Below are positions 51,831 through 60,712 of a DNA stretch of 64,000 bases, one piece after another. The notes below the pieces were generated by a model, which made no database searches, had not been told where the DNA came from, and saw only the letters and a list, made by a program, of their open reading frames with translations. Within the stretch, counting starts at the first letter, position 1; every line of letters begins with the position of its first letter. The position numbers were made by a program, and so were the translations under genes. The DNA comes from an uncultured Collinsella sp. (lineage in GTDB: Bacteria > Actinomycetota > Coriobacteriia > Coriobacteriales > Coriobacteriaceae): NCBI GenBank assembly GCA_900542825.1, contig UQOY01000003.1:124001-188000 (forward strand), read 5' to 3'.

Positions 51831-53882
51831 TTACTCGCCCAGCTGATCAAGGTCGATATCGCCAAAGAACACCTGGTCCTCCTTGCCGAGCGCACTCGGA
51901 ATGATGGAGAAGGTGTTGGAGATGCCGTCCTGAGCATCGCGGAACGGGAGCTTGGAAACCGAAGACAGCGAAGCGATGGCGCCGTGGCTATCGCGCTTGT
52001 GCATGGGGTTAGCACCCGGGGCGAACGGCTGGCCAGCCTTGCGGCCGTCGGGCGTGGAGCCGGTCTTCTTACCGTACACGACGTTGGAGGTGATGGTCAG
52101 AACCGAGGTCGTGGGCACGGAGTTGCGGTAGGTGTCGTTCATGCGGATGTACTCCATGAACTGGTGCACAACGTCGTGAGCGATCTGGTCGACGCGGTCG
52201 TCGTCGTTACCGTACTTGGGGAACTCGCCCTCGGTCTCGAAGTCGACGATGATGCCGTTCTCGTCACGGACGGGGTGGACCTTGGCGTACTTGATGGCGG
52301 ACAGGGAGTCGGCCACGACGGAAAGGCCAGCGATGCCCGTAGCGAACCAGCGATGCACGTGCTTGTCGTGCAGAGCCATCTGGATGCGCTCGTAGCAATA
52401 CTTATCGTGCATGTAGTGAATGATGTTCAGCGAGTTGACGTACACGCCAGCGAGCCACTTCATCATGTCGTTGTACTTGGCCACAACATCGTCGTAATCG
52501 AGCGTATCGCCCTCGACGGCGCGATACTTGGGGCCGACCTGCTTCTTGGAGACCTCGTCAACACCGCCGTTGAGTGCATACAGCAGGCACTTGGCCAGGT
52601 TGGCACGGGCGCCGAAGAACTGCATCTCCTTGCCGATGCGCATGGAGGACACGCAGCAGGCGATGCCGTAGTCATCGCCGTGGTAAACGCGCATGAGGTC
52701 GTCGTTCTCGTACTGGATCGAGGAGCTGGCGACAGAAGTCTTGGCGCAGAACTTCTTGAAGTTCTCGGGCAGACGGGTCGACCACAGAACGGTCATGTTG
52801 GGCTCGGGGCTGGTGCCCATGTTCTCGAGTGTGTGCAGGTAGCGGTAGCTCATCTTGGTAACGAGCGTGCGCCCGTCAACGCCCATGCCGCCGATGGACT
52901 CGGTGACCCACTGCGGATCGCCGGTGAACAGGGCCTGGTACTCGGGGGTACGGGCAAACTTGACCATGCGGAGCTTCATGATGAAGTGATCCACGAACTC
53001 CTGGATCTGCTCCTCGGTGAAGGTACCGTTGGCAAGGTCGCGCTCAGCGTAGATGTCGATGAACGTGGAGGTACGGCCGATGGACATAGCGGCGCCGTTC
53101 TGCTCCTTAACGGCAGCGAGGTAGGCGAAGTACATCCACTGGATGGCCTCCTGCGTGTTGGTAGCAGGGTTGGAAATATCGAAACCATAGGTCTCGGCCA
53201 TCATCTTGAGCTCGCCGAGGGCGCGAATCTGCTCCTGCAGCTCCTCACGATCGCGGATGTTGTCGGCGGTCATGACCGTCGGGGTGGAAGCCTTCTGGGC
53301 CTCCTTGTCCTTGATCAGGTAGTCAACACCGTAAAGGGCGACACGACGGTAGTCGCCGATGATGCGACCGCGGCCATAGCCATCGGGCAGACCGGTGATG
53401 ATGTGGGCCGAGCGGCAGGCGCGCATCTCGGGGGTGTAGACATCGAAGACGCCGGCGTTGTGGGTCTTGCGCTCGAAGGTGTAGCGCTCGACAACGTTCT
53501 CGTCGACCTTGTAGCCGTGCTGGCTGGCAGCCTGGCAAGCGATGCGGATACCACCGTTGACGTGCAGCGCGCGCTTGAGCGGCTTGTCGGTCTGGAGGCC
53601 TACAATGGTCTCCTTCTCGCGGTGGGCGTTATCGATGTAGCCAGCGGGGTGGCTCACGATGCCCGTGACGGTCTTGGTGTCCATATCGAGGACGCCGCCC
53701 TGCTCGCGCTCCTTGAGCAGCAGGTCGAGAACCTCGCCCCACAGCTCCTTGGTACGCTCGGTCGGGCCGGCGAGGAACGACTCGTCGCCCTCGTAGGGGG
53801 TGTAGTTCTTCTGGATGAAGTCTCGGACGTCAACCTCTCCCGTCCAGATGCCTTCCTTGAAGCCTTCCCATGCCTCCTGCAT
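51831..53882 (-). CDS. pflB: Pyruvate formate-lyase, catalytic subunit without the glycyl-radical domain
   Basis: 683 residues against about 760 for complete PflB. The catalytic Cys pair is in GDDYGIACCVSSMRIGKEMQ; other family blocks are GRGRIIGDYRRVALYGVDYL, SIGRTSTFIDIYAERDL and TPDGRKAGQPFAPGANPMHK. The frame ends SNTFSIIPSALGKEDQVFFG and then stops, where complete enzymes continue into the radical loop RVSGYAV. That loop is encoded by the next gene. The enzyme converts pyruvate and CoA to acetyl-CoA and formate. The two proteins together (766 residues) match one normal PFL. Confidence 0.94.
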   Translation of the reverse strand: MQEAWEGFKEGIWTGEVDVRDFIQKNYTPYEGDESFLAGPTERTKELWGEVLDLLLKEREQGGVLDMDTKTVTGIVSHPAGYIDNAHREKETIVGLQTDKPLKRALHVNGGIRIACQAASQHGYKVDENVVERYTFERKTHNAGVFDVYTPEMRACRSAHIITGLPDGYGRGRIIGDYRRVALYGVDYLIKDKEAQKASTPTVMTADNIRDREELQEQIRALGELKMMAETYGFDISNPATNTQEAIQWMYFAYLAAVKEQNGAAMSIGRTSTFIDIYAERDLANGTFTEEQIQEFVDHFIMKLRMVKFARTPEYQALFTGDPQWVTESIGGMGVDGRTLVTKMSYRYLHTLENMGTSPEPNMTVLWSTRLPENFKKFCAKTSVASSSIQYENDDLMRVYHGDDYGIACCVSSMRIGKEMQFFGARANLAKCLLYALNGGVDEVSKKQVGPKYRAVEGDTLDYDDVVAKYNDMMKWLAGVYVNSLNIIHYMHDKYCYERIQMALHDKHVHRWFATGIAGLSVVADSLSAIKYAKVHPVRDENGIIVDFETEGEFPKYGNDDDRVDQIAHDVVHQFMEYIRMNDTYRNSVPTTSVLTITSNVVYGKKTGSTPDGRKAGQPFAPGANPMHKRDSHGAIASLSSVSKLPFRDAQDGISNTFSIIPSALGKEDQVFFGDIDLDQLGE

Positions 53883-54435
53883 TGTGTAACCACGCTCCTA
53901 GTTACGTGTAATGCGGCGCTCTCTCACACCGCTGCTTATTGAATTCTTGAATTATCGGCTTGCACTACCGGCTTCTTCCGTTCTTCACCACACGTTGGTA
54001 CAGGGAAAAACGTTTGTCCACCTTGGAACTGCAACCCAAAACCCAAGATTTCACCCGTTTGAGAAGGATAACATAGCCACCCCCTTCATCAGGTCTGTTA
54101 TATGTTTCTTTTTTTATACCATTAGTGCGTTTTTAACAAATCCGCAGGAAATGCGAGCGCGAACAACTACCGTTCACCGATTTGTTTGGTATTTTTCCTT
54201 GCCTTTGTACGACATTCACTCTAGCTGTTATGCCAGTTTTAGCAGGGTAAAGTGCCTCTGAGTAGGCTTTGGGACATGCCTAACGATCTACGCCCAACTT
54301 TACTGGTACCGACGGTGTACGGATGTCGCCTAAAGGTAGTTTTCTAGACATGTCCCAAAAAAATCTACCGTATAGGGTGCGCGTGCAGGGGTATCATCTT
54401 TCACCGAAAATAGTTTCTAGTGTTAGGGGTTTTCG
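53883..54435. other. Long intergenic region between pflB and the MarR operon
   Basis: 553 bp between divergent genes. The pflB side is AT-rich and likely holds its promoter; the ribosome site TAGGAG lies about 12 nt before the start. No reading frame has a recognisable domain. The MarR side carries two diverged copies of hairpin F (54262-54291, 54335-54369). Confidence 0.5.
54262..54369. repeat. Hairpin F, two diverged copies
   Basis: GTAGGCTTTGGGACATG then CCTAACGATCTAC (54262-54291), and GGTAGTTTTCTAGACATG then TCCCAAAAAAATCTACC (54335-54369). Both resemble the palindrome at 36154-36185. They lie 70-170 bp upstream of the MarR start and could be regulatory sites or repeat remnants. Confidence 0.5.
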
Positions 54436-54885
54436 GTGGAAGATACCGATTTCCATGAGCTTGGGCGCCAGCTCTTAACTGAGTTTGGCAGCATGCATCA
54501 GCGCATTTCGCGCTTTGCGGACAAAGCTCTCGGCGGCGAGATGGCTGTCATGCGCGCCCTCATGCTCGCTGGCGGCTCGCTCACGCCGAGTGAACTCGCT
54601 GATCGTGCCTGGGTCTCGAGCGCCCGTATCGCCAATATCCTACGCGCTCTCGAAGCCAAGGGCTGGGTCGAGCGCGAGCACTCAAAGACCGACCGTCGTC
54701 GCGTACACGTCACGGTGACCGACAAGGGATTCCATGATCTCGAAATCAAGCGTCGGGAATTCGAGGACCGCACCGCGGCTTTCCTCGAGCAGCTCGGCGA
54801 AACAGATACCCAAGAGATGGTGCGCCTTCTAAGGCGTGCCAACGAAATTATCGACCGCAACCAAGAAAGGAGAGATGCCAAGTGA
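54436..54885 (+). CDS. MarR family transcriptional regulator
   Basis: 149 residues of winged-helix type: MAVMRALMLAGGSLTPSELA, DRAWVSSARIANILRALEAK GW, VEREHSKTDRRRVHVTVTDKG with the typical wing. It starts with GTG and its stop overlaps the GTG of the next gene by 4 nt. It is the first gene of an operon with a heterodimeric ABC exporter, so it probably represses that exporter until a drug-like ligand appears. Confidence 0.9.
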   Translation: MEDTDFHELGRQLLTEFGSMHQRISRFADKALGGEMAVMRALMLAGGSLTPSELADRAWVSSARIANILRALEAKGWVEREHSKTDRRRVHVTVTDKGFHDLEIKRREFEDRTAAFLEQLGETDTQEMVRLLRRANEIIDRNQERRDAK

Positions 54886-57248
54886 GGATTCTCAAGCTCT
54901 TTAAAAAGCATGTCCCGGCACTGTTCGCAGCTATCGTACTCATCGTAATCAGCTGCAACGCCGACTTGGCGCTGCCTACCTATATGAGCGACATCGTCGA
55001 CGTGGGCGTGCAGCAAGGCGGCATCGCCTCGCCCGTGCCCGACACCATTCGTGCCGAATCGCTCGACGACCTCAAACTCTTTATGAGCGCCAAGGACGCC
55101 AAGGCTGTGGAGGCCGTGTTTAGCAAGGCGGACAATAACGGCATTCGCACGTACAAGGGAACCGAGAATGAGCGCGCCGACGGCGGCAAGATTGCCGACA
55201 TCATGAGCCTGCCCGAGACCGTCGTCCTTTCGCTCAACCAAGGCATCGACGCCGACTCCATGGGCGACATGACCGGCACGTCCAGCGAGAAAGACAACAG
55301 CGGCACCCAGGCCATGCCCACCCCCGAGCAGATGGCAGCGATGACGCCCGAGCAGCTCGCCGAGATGCAGCAGAAGGCCGCAGCGGCGCAGAACATGCAA
55401 AAGCAGATTGATGCCGACGGCGGTAAGATCACCATGAAGAGCCTGCGTCTGGGTATCGAGGGCGATCTGGTAGACCAAAGCAAGCTCGTCGAGGGCGCCA
55501 ACCAAATGGCGGACAAAATGGGCTCCATGTCGGGCTCCATCGTCACCCAGCGCGCCGTGAGCTACGTACAGGACGAGTACAAGGCGCAGGGCATCGACCC
55601 CGCCGACGTGCAGAACGCCTATCTGGGCCGCATGGCGACCACGATGTTTGGGCTGTGCCTGGTATCGCTCGTCGCCACCATCCTGACCGGTGCCGTGGCA
55701 TCGCGCACCGCCTGCTCCATCGCACGCGACCTGCGCCGCGAGACCTTCAACAAGGTTATGCACTTCTCGCCGGCTGAGGTGGGCAAATTTAGCCAGGCCT
55801 CGCTCATTACCCGCTGCACCAACGACATTCAGCAGATCCAGATGGCCGCAACCCTGTTTATCCGCATGTGCCTGATGGCCCCCGTCATGGGCATTGTCGC
55901 CGTCATGCGCGTCCTGGCCAACCACACCGGCCTGGAGTGGACCATCGCTGTGGCCATCATCGCGGTTTCGGCCGTCGTCGGCGTGCTCATGGGCCTCACC
56001 ATGCCCAAGTTCAAAAAGATGCAGAGCTTTGTGGACCGTGTGAACCTTACCGCCCGCGAGCTGCTCGACGGCCTTATGCCTATCCGCTCGTTCAACCGCG
56101 AGGAGCACGAGCTCGAGCGTTTTGACAAGGCTTCGCTCGACCTGATGACCACGCAGCTCTACACCAACCGAGCCATGAGCTTTATGATGCCGCTCATGAT
56201 GCTCGTCATGAACTGCATCACCGTGCTTATCGTCTGGTTTGGCGCGCAGGGCGTGTCCGACGGCGTGATGCAGGTCGGCAACATGATGGCGTTTATCTCC
56301 TACACCATGCAGATCGTTATGGCGTTTATGATCCTCACCATGGTGTCGGTCATCCTGCCCCGTGCCGAGGTCGCAGCCGAGCGCGTGGAAGAGGTCATCA
56401 CCTGCCCCACGAGCATCAACGACCCCGCCTCGTCCAAACTGCCCGCGGCCAGCGCGCCGCGCGGCGAGCTCACCTTCCGTGACGTGAGCTTCCAGTATCC
56501 CGATGCCCGCGCCGACGTCATCAGCGGCGTGAACTTCACCACGCACGCCGGCCAGATGCTCGGCATCATTGGCTCCACGGGCTCGGGCAAGTCCACGCTC
56601 GTGCAGCTGATTCCGCGCTTATACGACGTCACGGGCGGCAGCATTTCGCTCGACGGCATCGACGTGCGCGACATGACCCTTTCCGAGCTTCGCCGCCGTA
56701 TTGGTTATATCCCGCAGCAGGGGCGTCTGTTCTCGGGCACCGTCGAGAGCAACCTCAAGTTTGCCGGCGACATGGTGAGCGACGAGGACATACACCGGGC
56801 GACACGCATCGCACAGGCCGAGGACTTTATCGCCGAGCGCGAGGGCGGCTACGACTCCCCCATCAGCCAGGGCGGCTCCAATGTCTCGGGCGGTCAGCGT
56901 CAGCGCCTGGCCATCGCCCGCGCGTTGGCCAAAAAGCCCGAAGTCGTGGTGTTCGATGACTCGTTTAGCGCCCTCGACTACAAGACCGACGCGCGTCTGC
57001 GCGAGGAGCTGGCCAAAAACGTCACCGACGCCGCGCTCGTGGTCGTGGCCCAGCGCATCGCGACCATCATGCACGCCGACCAGATTATCGTGCTCGACGA
57101 CGGCCACGTAGTGGGCACCGGCACGCACGAGGAGCTACTGCACAGCTGCCCGGCGTACCTGGAGATCGCACAGTCGCAGCTTTCAGCCGAGGAGCTGGGG
57201 CTTACCCAAGAAGAGATTGCAGCCGTCATGGAAGGAGGCGAGCACTAA
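54882..57248 (+). CDS. ABC exporter half-transporter 1 (degenerate ATP site, large extracytoplasmic insert)
   Basis: 788 residues. TM1 is at about 12-34; then an unusual segment of about 210 residues, rich in Met/Glu/Ala (EQMAAMTPEQLAEMQQKAAA), precedes TM2. Usual type IV exporters have only a few residues there. The nucleotide-binding domain from about 525 has Walker A GSTGSGKSTLVQLI and signature NVSGGQRQRLAIARALAK. Its Walker B is VVVFDDSFSALD with Asp for the catalytic Glu, and the switch His is Gln (VVVAQRIATI). This is the degenerate-site subunit of a heterodimer, like TM287 of Thermotoga. It overlaps both neighbours. Confidence 0.92.
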   Translation: MRILKLFKKHVPALFAAIVLIVISCNADLALPTYMSDIVDVGVQQGGIASPVPDTIRAESLDDLKLFMSAKDAKAVEAVFSKADNNGIRTYKGTENERADGGKIADIMSLPETVVLSLNQGIDADSMGDMTGTSSEKDNSGTQAMPTPEQMAAMTPEQLAEMQQKAAAAQNMQKQIDADGGKITMKSLRLGIEGDLVDQSKLVEGANQMADKMGSMSGSIVTQRAVSYVQDEYKAQGIDPADVQNAYLGRMATTMFGLCLVSLVATILTGAVASRTACSIARDLRRETFNKVMHFSPAEVGKFSQASLITRCTNDIQQIQMAATLFIRMCLMAPVMGIVAVMRVLANHTGLEWTIAVAIIAVSAVVGVLMGLTMPKFKKMQSFVDRVNLTARELLDGLMPIRSFNREEHELERFDKASLDLMTTQLYTNRAMSFMMPLMMLVMNCITVLIVWFGAQGVSDGVMQVGNMMAFISYTMQIVMAFMILTMVSVILPRAEVAAERVEEVITCPTSINDPASSKLPAASAPRGELTFRDVSFQYPDARADVISGVNFTTHAGQMLGIIGSTGSGKSTLVQLIPRLYDVTGGSISLDGIDVRDMTLSELRRRIGYIPQQGRLFSGTVESNLKFAGDMVSDEDIHRATRIAQAEDFIAEREGGYDSPISQGGSNVSGGQRQRLAIARALAKKPEVVVFDDSFSALDYKTDARLREELAKNVTDAALVVVAQRIATIMHADQIIVLDDGHVVGTGTHEELLHSCPAYLEIAQSQLSAEELGLTQEEIAAVMEGGEH

Positions 57249-59104
57249 TGGCAGACGAGACCAAGACTCAGATTCCCAAGCCCACCCGCCGGCGCGGTCC
57301 CATGGGTCGCATGGGTGGCATGGGCCGCGGCGAAAAGGCCAAGGACTTTAAGGGCACCATGAGGCAGTTGCTCGGCTATATCGGCCAGCACAAGATTGCC
57401 GTGTTTGCCGCCGTCGCCTTTGCCGTATGCTCGGTCATATTTAACATTGTGGGGCCCAAAGTACTTGGCCAGGTTACGACCAAGCTGTTCGAGGGCCTGG
57501 TTGCCAAGGTCAACGGTACCGGCGACGTTGACTTTGCCTGGATCGCCAAGACGCTCGGCTTTTTGCTCTGCCTGTATCTGGCAAGCTCTGTCTGCAGCCT
57601 GATCCAAGGCTGGCTCATGACCGGCGTCACGCAAAAAATTTGCTACCGCATGCGCAAGGAGATCGCCGCCAAGATCGCCGTCGTGCCGATGAGCTATTTC
57701 AACGGCCACAGCAAGGGCGACGTGCTCAGCCGCATCACTAACGACGTCGATACGCTCGGCCAGTCGCTCAACCAGAGCGTGACGCAGCTCATCACGTCGG
57801 TAACGCAGATTATCGGCGTGCTCGTCATGATGCTGTCGATCAGCCTGCCGCTCACCGGCGTCACCGTGCTCACGCTGCCGGCAGCCGCGATTATCCTGAC
57901 CGTAATGATTCACTTCTCGCAGCCGTACTTCCGCGAGCAACAGCAGGTCCTGGGCACCGTCAACGGCATTATCGAGGAGGATTTTGCCGGCCAGAACGTT
58001 ATTCAGGTGTTCGACCGCGCCGAGGCCTCGATCGAGGAGTTCGACCGTCAAAACGACCGCCTCTTTATTAGCGGCTGGCGCTCGCAGTTCCTGTCGGGCC
58101 TGATGATGCCGCTTATGAGCCTGGTGGGTAACATGGGCTACGTGGGTGTCGTCGTGGTGGGCGCACAGCTCGCGCTGACCAGCAATGCCACGCCCGGCGA
58201 CATCCAGAGCTTTATCCAGTACGTGCGCAACTTTACGCAGCCGGTGCAGCAGCTGGGCAACGTGAGCAACACGATGCAGTCGATGGCCGCCGCCACCGAG
58301 CGCGTCTTTGAGTTCCTGGCCGCGCCCGAGGAGGAGCAGAAGGCTGACGCGCAGATTCCCGAGAAGCGCCCCGGCCACGTGGAGTTCGACCACGTCAAGT
58401 TTGGCTACACGCCCGACAAGACCATCATCCATGACTTTAGCTGCGAGGCGCAGCCCGGTCAGACCATCGCCATCGTCGGCCCCACCGGCGCCGGCAAGAC
58501 CACGCTCATCAAGCTGCTGCAGCGCTTCTACGATGTGGACGGCGGTTCGCTGCGCGTTGAGGGCATCGACGTGCGCGACTGGGATCGCGCGGCGCTGCGC
58601 GGCGAGTTTGCCATGGTACTGCAGGATACCTGGCTGTTTAACGGCACCATCCGCGAAAACATCCGCTACGGACGCCCCGATGCGACTGACGCCGAGGTCG
58701 AGGCCGCCGCACGCGCCGCACGCTGCGACCACTTTATCCATACGCTCGCCGGTGGCTACGACTTTATGATCAATGAGGAAGGTACCAACCTGTCGCAGGG
58801 CCAACGCCAGCTCGTGACCATCGCCCGCGCCATTTTGGCCGACCGACCGGCGCTCATTCTGGACGAGGCGACCTCCAACGTCGACACCCGCACCGAGGAG
58901 CTCATCCAGCGCGCCATGGACGCGCTGATGCAGGGCCGCACCAGCTTTGTCATCGCGCACCGCCTGTCCACGATCCGAAACGCTGACGTGATCTTGGTGA
59001 TTCGCGATGGCGACATCGTCGAAAAGGGCACGCACGACGAGCTACTCGCCCAGGGCGGCTTCTACGCTGACCTGTACAACTCGCAGTTTGACGAAGCGGC
59101 ATAA
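57248..59104 (+). CDS. ABC exporter half-transporter 2 (canonical catalytic residues)
   Basis: 618 residues. Membrane domain at 50-340 (six helices), nucleotide-binding domain from about 375: Walker A GPTGAGKTTLIKLLQRFYDV, Walker B ALILDEATSNVDTRTEE with catalytic Glu, switch His in FVIAHRLSTIRNAD. The signature is NLSQGQRQLVTIARAIL, LSQGQ rather than LSGGQ. In a heterodimer this weak signature would face the partner's degenerate site, leaving one good site. The basic N-tail is rich in Gly/Arg/Met. It probably exports a drug or lipid under MarR control. Confidence 0.93.
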   Translation: MADETKTQIPKPTRRRGPMGRMGGMGRGEKAKDFKGTMRQLLGYIGQHKIAVFAAVAFAVCSVIFNIVGPKVLGQVTTKLFEGLVAKVNGTGDVDFAWIAKTLGFLLCLYLASSVCSLIQGWLMTGVTQKICYRMRKEIAAKIAVVPMSYFNGHSKGDVLSRITNDVDTLGQSLNQSVTQLITSVTQIIGVLVMMLSISLPLTGVTVLTLPAAAIILTVMIHFSQPYFREQQQVLGTVNGIIEEDFAGQNVIQVFDRAEASIEEFDRQNDRLFISGWRSQFLSGLMMPLMSLVGNMGYVGVVVVGAQLALTSNATPGDIQSFIQYVRNFTQPVQQLGNVSNTMQSMAAATERVFEFLAAPEEEQKADAQIPEKRPGHVEFDHVKFGYTPDKTIIHDFSCEAQPGQTIAIVGPTGAGKTTLIKLLQRFYDVDGGSLRVEGIDVRDWDRAALRGEFAMVLQDTWLFNGTIRENIRYGRPDATDAEVEAAARAARCDHFIHTLAGGYDFMINEEGTNLSQGQRQLVTIARAILADRPALILDEATSNVDTRTEELIQRAMDALMQGRTSFVIAHRLSTIRNADVILVIRDGDIVEKGTHDELLAQGGFYADLYNSQFDEAA

Positions 59105-59136
59105 ATTCCACCGCAAGGAGCGAATAACGCCCGAGA

Positions 59137-59170
59137 ACGGGGGCGCAGGACAGCCTGCGCCCCCGTTTTA
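59137..59170 (+). terminator. Terminator of the MarR-ABC operon
   Basis: ACGGGGGCGCAGG-ACAG-CCTGCGCCCCCGT followed by TTTAT. Confidence 0.9.
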
Positions 59171-59245
59171 TGTCCTTCGAGCCTCGAAACGCCTTCCCTG
59201 GGACCTGATTGACGGCGCCTTCCAGATCCCATGGTCAAAAAAGGA

Positions 59246-59445
59246 CAAATATGAGTACTGTTACTTTTTCAGTAACAGCCAAAACAGCCCCAAACGACCT
59301 CTTTGCGGCCTCTATACGCCTTCAAATTAATCAAAACGCCCGTTAGCAGGCTTCTGTGTGCCAACGTTAATGAACATATTTACTGTTGTGTCTATCATCT
59401 TGTAAGGTTGATATGATGCTACGCTAGCAACAGTACTCATATTTG
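59246..59445. repeat. Inverted repeat element J
   Basis: CAAATATGAGTACTGTT (59246-59262) recurs in perfect inverted form at 59429-59445, with a further loosely matched GTCAAAAAAGGAC-like stretch outside. The interior is AT-rich and has no credible gene. It may be a MITE-like remnant. Repeat A copy 6 follows; nothing else was seen in the 59171-59680 gap. Confidence 0.5.
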
Positions 59446-59538
59446 CCATTTTTTGTCCACGGGGTATGCCGCAGAAAATCCAACTTGCTCCAGCGTGCCA
59501 TACGCCGGCCCTCCCCTTCCGGCGAGTGCCGACATTTC

Positions 59539-59584
59539 CCCAGATAAAACCGACCAAAATAAACCTGTCCCTTTTTGGCAGGTT
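59539..59584. repeat. Dispersed repeat A, copy 6
   Basis: CCCAGATAAAACCGACC, loop, CCCTTTTTGGCAGGTT. It is slightly diverged in the left arm and ends about 97 nt before the DAHP synthase start. Confidence 0.8.
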
Positions 59585-59680
59585 TCAGGGTGACAAGGGC
59601 TTGCACTTTAGCATGCGACAGCGGATAATGCCGTGCATTCGACAATTCACGCTTTGACTTATTTGATTGAGGAGGTCCCT

Positions 59681-60712
59681 ATGGCCATGGAATTTAAACG
59701 CAAGCTGCCAATCCCCATGGAGATCCGCGAGGAAATGCCGCTTTCCGCCGAGCTTACCGCCAAAAAGCAGGCATTCGACGCCGAGGTCGCCAAGGTCTTT
59801 ACCGGCGAGGACGCACGCAAGGTGCTCATCATCGGCCCGTGCTCTGCCGACCGCGAGGACTCGGTGCTTGAGTACATGAACCGACTGGCCAAGGTCGCCG
59901 AGGAGGTCAAGGACAAGCTCATCATCATTCCGCGCGTCTATACCAATAAGCCGCGCACCAAAGGCACCGGCTACAAGGGCCTGCTGCACAACCCCGACCC
60001 CGAGGCGCCCGATGACCTGCTCGAAGGCGTTAAGGCCATCCGCCACATGCACCTGCGCGTCATCGAGGAGACTGGCTTCTTTACCGCCGACGAGATGCTC
60101 TACCCGTCCAACTATCAGTACCTCGTCGACCTGCTGAGCTACGTCGCCGTGGGCGCGCGCTCGGTCGAAAACCAGGAGCACCGTCTGGTATCGAGCGGCA
60201 TTTCGGTGCCTGTGGGTATGAAGAACCCCACCGCCGGCTCCACCACTGTCATGCTCAACTCCATCTATGCTGCCCAGGCGCATCAGAGCTTTATCTTCCG
60301 CAACTGGGAGGTCGAGTGTGACGGCAACCCGCTCGCGCACGCCGTCATGCGCGGCTACATCGGCCTCGACGGCCGCACCTACCCCAACTACCACTATGAG
60401 CATCTGGAGCGTCTTGCCGAGCGCTATACCGAGCACGCCGGCTACGCCAATCCGGCGGCGGTCATCGACTGCAACCATGACAACTCGGGCAAGCGTCCGC
60501 TGGAGCAATATCGCATTTGCAAGGAGGTGCTCGACAGCTGCCGCCGCAGCGAATCCATCTCCAAGCTGGTCAAGGGCTTTATGATCGAGTCTTACCTTGA
60601 GGACGGCAACCAGCCGGTCGACGGCGGCGTCTTTGGTAAGTCGATCACCGACCCGTGCCTGGGCTGGGAAAAGACCGACTACCTCATCCACGAGATCGCG
60701 GAGCGTATTTAG
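59681..60712 (+). CDS. 3-deoxy-7-phosphoheptulonate synthase (class I DAHP synthase)
   Basis: 343 residues of the AroF/G/H type: LIIGPCSADREDSVLEYMNR, IIPRVYTNKPRTKGTGYKGL, VGARSVENQEHRLVSSGISV, GMKNPTAGSTTVMLNS, AAVIDCNHDNSGKRPLEQYR and the terminal GVFGKSITDPCLGWEKTDYL. It joins phosphoenolpyruvate and erythrose 4-phosphate, the first step towards aromatic amino acids. The ATG lies 5 nt after AGGAGG; a longer frame adds 16 residues. Which aromatic product inhibits it cannot be told. Element B copy 3 follows its stop directly. Confidence 0.94.
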   Translation: MAMEFKRKLPIPMEIREEMPLSAELTAKKQAFDAEVAKVFTGEDARKVLIIGPCSADREDSVLEYMNRLAKVAEEVKDKLIIIPRVYTNKPRTKGTGYKGLLHNPDPEAPDDLLEGVKAIRHMHLRVIEETGFFTADEMLYPSNYQYLVDLLSYVAVGARSVENQEHRLVSSGISVPVGMKNPTAGSTTVMLNSIYAAQAHQSFIFRNWEVECDGNPLAHAVMRGYIGLDGRTYPNYHYEHLERLAERYTEHAGYANPAAVIDCNHDNSGKRPLEQYRICKEVLDSCRRSESISKLVKGFMIESYLEDGNQPVDGGVFGKSITDPCLGWEKTDYLIHEIAERI

